A stretch of DNA of 34,542 nt from Acidobacteriota bacterium (GTDB lineage: Bacteria > Acidobacteriota > Terriglobia > Terriglobales > Acidobacteriaceae), in NCBI GenBank assembly GCA_021805025.1, contig JAJZGF010000021.1, positions 1 through 34,542 on the forward strand, read 5' to 3'. Positions 30,942-34,542 of the stretch are shown here, one piece after another. The notes beneath the pieces are model-generated. The model did not search any database, was not told where the DNA came from, and was given only the letters and a program-made list of their open reading frames with translations. A program made the position numbers and the translations under genes. Position 1 is the stretch's first letter. Each line of letters starts with the position of its first letter.

Positions 30942-32954
30942 ATGTACTTTTTGGCGGAAGGTATGAGCGGCCTTGGGGCTCGATTTCGGGGGCGCTTTCT
31001 TGCATCAATTTTCCTGCTTGTTCTCGTTCTGCATCTTTCTGCGCAGGCGCCATGGAGTTCTGTCGGCCCTGATGGCGGGGATGCGCGCTCTTTTACCTCA
31101 GTGCCCGGCCAGCCCGGCCATCTCTATCTGGGCACGGTCAACAGCTGGATTTACGAGTCCTCCGATGGTGGAGCATCCTGGCATCGTCTCTCCCGGCTTT
31201 CCGGCTCGGATGATCTCGTCGTTGATCACATCATCGCGGATGCCGCCAATCCCGCCCATGTTTTAGCGGCCGCATGGAAGGTAGACCATCCCGACGGCGG
31301 CCTCTGGGTCAGCCGAGACGGCGGACGCAACTGGACGGAGACGCCTGCCCTTCGCGGCCAGTCCATCCGCTCCTTTGCGCAGTCGCCGTCAGATCCCAAT
31401 CAGTTTTTTGCGGGCACGCTGCAGGGGGTCTTCCGCAGTGACGACGCGGGCGTGACATGGACGCAGATCAGCCCGGCCGACAGCCACGAGATTCACGAGA
31501 TTGAGTCGCTGGCCATCGATCCCCAGGATCCGCAGACCGTTTACGCGGGCACATGGCACCTGCCGTGGAAGACCACCGACGGCGGCAAGACCTGGAACAA
31601 TATCAAGCAGGGAGTGATCGACGATTCCGATGTCTTTTCCATCATCATCGATCCCGCCAAGCCACAAATTGTTTATGCGAGCGCCTGCAGCGGCATCTAC
31701 AAGAGCAACAACGGCGGTGAACGCTTCCGCAAGATTCAGGGCATTCCCGCCACTGCCCGCAGGACGCGCGTATTGCGCCAGGATCCGCAGCATCCTGAGA
31801 CCGTCTATGCAGGCACAACCGAGGGCCTGTACAAGACCGAAGACGGCGGCAAGACTTTCCACATCATGACTGGCCCCGACGTCATCGTCAACGATGTCTA
31901 CATCGACCCGGCAGACACGAGCCATCTGCTGCTGGCCACGGATCGCGGCGGGGTGCTGGCCAGCTCAGATGGCGGCCAGACATTCACCGCGTCCAACACC
32001 GGCTTTTCCGAACGCAAGGTGGAAGCGCTGCTGGTGGATCAGAGCGATCCTCACCGCCTTTACGCCGGTGTGGTGAATGACAAAGCGTACGGCGGAGCCT
32101 TTATTTCCTCGAATGGCGGCGCCACGTGGAAGCAGGTTGCCGAGGGGCTCGATGGGCGGGATGTCTTCGTGCTCGCGGAGGCGCCGGACGGCACTCTGGT
32201 GGCGGGGACCAACAGCGGCATTTTCGCTTTGGGGACAGATGCGACCACATGGCAACCTCGCAACACCATCGCGAACACGCTGGTAAAGACGGCCACCGAA
32301 GAGGTAAAAGGCAAACGCGTCAACGTGGAAAAGCACGTCAAGGATCAGTTGCGGCAGATGGATGGCCGGGTCTTCGCGCTCGACCTCTCCGGGGATGCAT
32401 GGCTCGCCACGACTACGGGCGGCATCTACACAAGCCGTGACCAGGGAGCGAGCTGGCAGGGCGGCCCGGTGATGGGCGTCGCGGGCTATCTCTCTGTCGC
32501 CGTGCATGGTTCGCTGATGGCTGCGGCTAGGCCGGACATTGTGGTCCTCTCAAAAGACGGAGGCCTGAGCTGGTGGCCGATGAGTATTCCCACGGTGCTT
32601 ACGCGCATTCACCGCGTGGCCTTCTCGGCCGACGGATCCCTCTGGCTCGGCGCGCGCGAGGGTGTTTACTTTACGCGCGACAACGGCAAGAGCTGGATGT
32701 GGGCGCAGAAGCTGCCGCTGGTGGATGTGGACGATCTCTACTACGACGCCACCCTGAACCGCATCCTGGTGAGCTCGCGCGGCAGCGACTTTGTCTATGC
32801 CATAGACCCCGCGACCCTGGGCTGGAAGTGGTGGCAGACCGGCTACAGGCTCTCCGCAGTTCGCGCTGCCAGCGGGCGGTTGCTGGCGGCCTCGTTGTAC
32901 GATGGCGTTCTGCTGGAACCCCATGCTGCAGGGGAGGAAATGGGCCAAAAGTGA
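30942..32954 (+). CDS. Secreted beta-propeller protein with eleven Asp-box (BNR) repeats
   Basis: About 670 aa. After a signal sequence (hydrophobic FLASIFLLVLVLHLSAQA), the whole protein is built of propeller blades carrying Asp-boxes of form S/T-x-D/N-x-G-x-(S/T)-W/F. I count eleven: SSDGGASWH, SRDGGRNWT, SDDAGVTWT, TTDGGKTWN, SNNGGERFR, TEDGGKTFH, SSDGGQTFT, SSNGGATWK, SRDQGASWQ, SKDGGLSWW and TRDNGKSWM. This resembles sortilin/VPS10-type and YCF48-like propellers and sialidase-fold proteins; no sialidase catalytic set is evident, so a binding role is more likely than glycoside hydrolysis. A break between boxes eight and nine (about residues 430-500, with a KGKRVNVEKHVKDQLRQ helix) may separate two propellers. 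Start options are 30918, 30942 and 30963; 30942 has GGAG at a workable distance. Confidence 0.82.
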   Translation: MYFLAEGMSGLGARFRGRFLASIFLLVLVLHLSAQAPWSSVGPDGGDARSFTSVPGQPGHLYLGTVNSWIYESSDGGASWHRLSRLSGSDDLVVDHIIADAANPAHVLAAAWKVDHPDGGLWVSRDGGRNWTETPALRGQSIRSFAQSPSDPNQFFAGTLQGVFRSDDAGVTWTQISPADSHEIHEIESLAIDPQDPQTVYAGTWHLPWKTTDGGKTWNNIKQGVIDDSDVFSIIIDPAKPQIVYASACSGIYKSNNGGERFRKIQGIPATARRTRVLRQDPQHPETVYAGTTEGLYKTEDGGKTFHIMTGPDVIVNDVYIDPADTSHLLLATDRGGVLASSDGGQTFTASNTGFSERKVEALLVDQSDPHRLYAGVVNDKAYGGAFISSNGGATWKQVAEGLDGRDVFVLAEAPDGTLVAGTNSGIFALGTDATTWQPRNTIANTLVKTATEEVKGKRVNVEKHVKDQLRQMDGRVFALDLSGDAWLATTTGGIYTSRDQGASWQGGPVMGVAGYLSVAVHGSLMAAARPDIVVLSKDGGLSWWPMSIPTVLTRIHRVAFSADGSLWLGAREGVYFTRDNGKSWMWAQKLPLVDVDDLYYDATLNRILVSSRGSDFVYAIDPATLGWKWWQTGYRLSAVRAASGRLLAASLYDGVLLEPHAAGEEMGQK

Positions 32955-32974
32955 TGGGCCTCACCGGAATTCGG

Positions 32975-32980
32975 TATCAT
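32975..32980 (+). promoter_or_regulatory. Candidate -10 element giving a leaderless mqnE transcript
   Basis: TATCAT at 32975-32980 is followed by seven bases and then the ATG at 32988. No Shine-Dalgarno sequence precedes the ATG, and no consensus -35 is seen. Confidence 0.42.
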
Positions 32981-32987
32981 TATAAGC

Positions 32988-34139
32988 ATGCAGGCTGAAA
33001 CCGCAGACCCCCGCCAAACCTCCGCCTTTCGCAGTTATGACCCCAGGCTGGAGCCCATCGCTGCCAAAGTACTGGCCGGCGAACGGCTCGACTTTCAGGA
33101 TGGGTTGGCACTCTACGGCTCATCCGATGTGCTGGCTGTGGGCTGGCTGGCCAACTTTGTCCGCGAGCGGATGCATGGCGACACGACCTACTTCAACGTC
33201 AATCGCCACATTAATCCCACCAACGTGTGTGTGGCAGCATGCAAGCTATGCGCATTTGGTCGCAAGAAGGGCGACCCGGCGGGCTACACGATGGCGCTGG
33301 AAGAAGCTTGGGAGACGGCGGCATCAGGCTATTCCGAGGCTGTGACGGAGTTCCACATTGTCGGCGGCCTGCACCCGGAACTTCCGCTCGAATACTTTCT
33401 TGACCTGGTGCGCGGCCTCAAAGAACGCTTTCCCAAGGTGCATGTCAAAGCCTTCACGATGGTTGAAGTGGCCTTCCTTGCGCGGCGCGCCAAGCTGACC
33501 ATTGAGCAGACGCTGATGAAACTGCGCGAGGCAGGTGTGGACTCGATGCCCGGCGGCGGAGCGGAGATTTTTGCCGCGCGCGTGCGCTCCATCATCTGCG
33601 ACCATAAGATTGACGGCGGCGAGTGGCTGGAGACGGCGCGGCTGGCGCACAAGATGGGGTTCAGGTCGAATGCGACCATGCTCTACGGCCACATTGAAAA
33701 CGATGAGGACCGCGTGGACCACCTGCTGAAGCTGCGCGAGGTGCAGGATGAGACGGGTGGTTTCCAGACCTTCATTCCACTGGCCTTCCACCCGGAAAAC
33801 ACGCCGCTCGATCACCTGCCTGTGACCACGGGCCTGACCGACATTCGCCAGGTGGCGGTGAGCCGCCTGCTGCTCGACAACTTTCCGCACATCAAGGCCT
33901 ACTGGCAGATGCTGACGCCGAAGATTGCGCAGATCGCGCTACGCTTTGGCGCGGACGACCTGGACGGCACGGTCATCGAGGAGAAGATCTACCACGATGC
34001 GGGCGCCACCACACCGCAGGGGATGACGCGCAAGGAACTCTGCCGGCTGATCAGAGAGGCCGGTCGCGTGCCGGTTGAGCGCGACACGCTGTACCATGCG
34101 GTGACGCGGACCGAGACCAGCTTTACGGTAGCCGTCTGA
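32988..34139 (+). CDS. mqnE: Aminofutalosine synthase (radical SAM, menaquinone biosynthesis)
   Basis: A 383-aa radical SAM enzyme of the futalosine menaquinone route. It adds the 5'-deoxyadenosyl radical to 3-[(1-carboxyvinyl)oxy]benzoate to give aminofutalosine. The CxxxCxxC cluster motif is intact (Cys81, Cys85, Cys88 in NPTNVCVAACKLCAFGR). VTEFHIVGGLHPELP and KAFTMVEVAFLARRAKLT, then GVDSMPGGGAEIF, then FIPLAFHPENTPL separate it from its relative MqnC. Length is typical. No other mqn gene is adjacent. The gap after the propeller gene is only 33 nt, yet it holds a -10-like TATCAT and no Shine-Dalgarno, so it may have its own leaderless message. With nuoB nearby, it fits a quinone-linked respiratory chain. 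Confidence 0.95.
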   Translation: MQAETADPRQTSAFRSYDPRLEPIAAKVLAGERLDFQDGLALYGSSDVLAVGWLANFVRERMHGDTTYFNVNRHINPTNVCVAACKLCAFGRKKGDPAGYTMALEEAWETAASGYSEAVTEFHIVGGLHPELPLEYFLDLVRGLKERFPKVHVKAFTMVEVAFLARRAKLTIEQTLMKLREAGVDSMPGGGAEIFAARVRSIICDHKIDGGEWLETARLAHKMGFRSNATMLYGHIENDEDRVDHLLKLREVQDETGGFQTFIPLAFHPENTPLDHLPVTTGLTDIRQVAVSRLLLDNFPHIKAYWQMLTPKIAQIALRFGADDLDGTVIEEKIYHDAGATTPQGMTRKELCRLIREAGRVPVERDTLYHAVTRTETSFTVAV

Positions 34140-34175
34140 GCGCGCGCAGGGAAGCGCAGAGAAAGGACGAGCGCG

Positions 34176-34388
34176 ATGGGTAATTTTGTTCCGGCGGTGT
34201 TTCTCGGACTTGGTATCGGATTCTTTTGGGGAACCGGTTGTTCGCTGGCGATCCTCTATTCCATCTATCTCGGCGGCTATCGCAGGGCAGTGCAGGATTC
34301 TCTCGCAGAGGAGAAACCGCAGCGCTTCAGGAAGGCGCTGGAAAAGATACGGACCCGCCAAGCCAAGGCGGCCGCTTCGGCTATCTAG
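34176..34388 (+). CDS. Small single-pass membrane protein of unknown function
   Basis: A 70-aa protein. One membrane helix spans about residues 5-33 (AVFLGLGIGFFWGTGCSLAILYSIYLGG), followed by a charged cytoplasmic helix (YRRAVQDSLAEEKPQRFRKALEKIRTRQAKAAAS). The start at 34176 has AAAGGACGAG upstream, a plausible ribosome-binding site. It follows mqnE by 36 nt and could share its transcript. Its stop codon TAG abuts the apparent left end of an insertion sequence at a TA dinucleotide, so the original C-terminus might have been different. No family is recognised. Confidence 0.7.
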   Translation: MGNFVPAVFLGLGIGFFWGTGCSLAILYSIYLGGYRRAVQDSLAEEKPQRFRKALEKIRTRQAKAAASAI

Positions 34389-34542
34389 AGCATTTTCTTT
34401 AATAATGTAGACTTGCTTTGGCGAGACTCTGCGGCGAGTGAATCGATGGCGAAGCCATATGGGGATGACCTGCGCCGTAAGTTTCTGTGGGCCTACGATC
34501 AAGGCGAGGAGACGCTGGAGGAACTTGCGGATCGTTTCCTGG
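34388..34542 (+). mobile_element. Left end of an IS630-family insertion sequence (truncated by window)
   Basis: The transposase start at 34446 and the sudden AT-richer sequence from GAGCATTTTC (34388) suggest an IS end. IS630 elements insert at TA, and a TA stands at 34386-34387. The right end is outside the window, so the inverted repeat cannot be checked. Confidence 0.6.
34446..34542 (+). CDS. IS630-family transposase, N-terminal fragment (3' cut by window)
   Basis: Thirty-two codons are visible and run off the window. The beginning MAKPYGDDLRRKFLWAYDQG followed by ETLEELADRFL is the usual start of the IS630 transposase N-terminal helix-turn-helix, which binds the element's ends; the DDE catalytic domain would lie beyond the window. 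It starts 57 nt inside the presumed element end, a usual distance. Whether the element is intact cannot be judged. Confidence 0.75.
   Translation, partial: MAKPYGDDLRRKFLWAYDQGEETLEELADRFL

Overview
The window looks like a chromosomal stretch of a high-GC Gram-negative soil bacterium, most likely Acidobacteriota of class Terriglobia (Acidobacteriaceae-like). This assignment is inferred from the gene content: small Gly/Tyr/His-rich secreted proteins, a LysW-like carrier, OmpA proteins carrying Ig-like modules, a secreted carboxypeptidase-regulatory domain protein, and the futalosine menaquinone pathway. No rRNA or tRNA gene is present, so rank and strain cannot be fixed from this sequence alone.

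Layout. 1-5350: the 3' end of rpoB, a 176-nt intergenic segment with two strong hairpins, rpoC with a TTG start, and a strong bidirectional terminator. 5369-7759 (-): a large membrane diguanylate cyclase whose periplasmic part looks like four OB-like modules. 8025-10868 (+): arginase, D-Ala-D-Ala ligase and a small membrane-anchored unknown. 10956-11870 (+): an FkbM methyltransferase whose apparent N-terminal signal/anchor is cut off by an in-frame TGA. 11871-12357 has no supportable gene. 12358-12795 (+): a Gly/His-rich secreted protein with its own terminator. 13079-16429 (-): fabD, a rhomboid-fold protein lacking its catalytic residues, and a secreted M28 peptidase with a C-terminal Fn3-like domain. 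16596-17161 (+): a LysW-like mini-protein with a highly acidic tail, overlapping by 4 nt a secreted carboxypeptidase-regulatory-like protein. 17210-19746 (-): gatB and a secreted two-module VOC protein. 19933-24565 (+): mfd and galU. 24687-26511 (-): the ammonium pair amtB-glnK, convergent with galU across a 14-bp terminator stem. 26850-27425 (+): a nuoB gene standing alone. 27679-34388 (+): an OmpA protein, a paralogous lipoprotein-like protein sharing its Ig-like tandem, an eleven-Asp-box secreted propeller protein, mqnE, and a 70-aa membrane protein. The window ends in the left end of an IS630-family insertion sequence.

How it fits together. Most genes are housekeeping: transcription (rpoBC), transcription-coupled repair (mfd), tRNA amidation (gatB), cell wall (ddl), fatty acid synthesis (fabD), nucleotide sugar supply (galU), nitrogen sensing (glnK-amtB), respiration and quinone (nuoB, mqnE). 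I see no CRISPR array, prophage, toxin-antitoxin pair or recognisable defence island. The best candidates for new biology are the orphan acidic-tailed LysW-like carrier coupled to a secreted protein, the inactive rhomboid beside fabD, the OB-array diguanylate cyclase, the duplicated Ig/OmpA pair, and RNA structures in the rpoB-rpoC and nuoB-ompA gaps.
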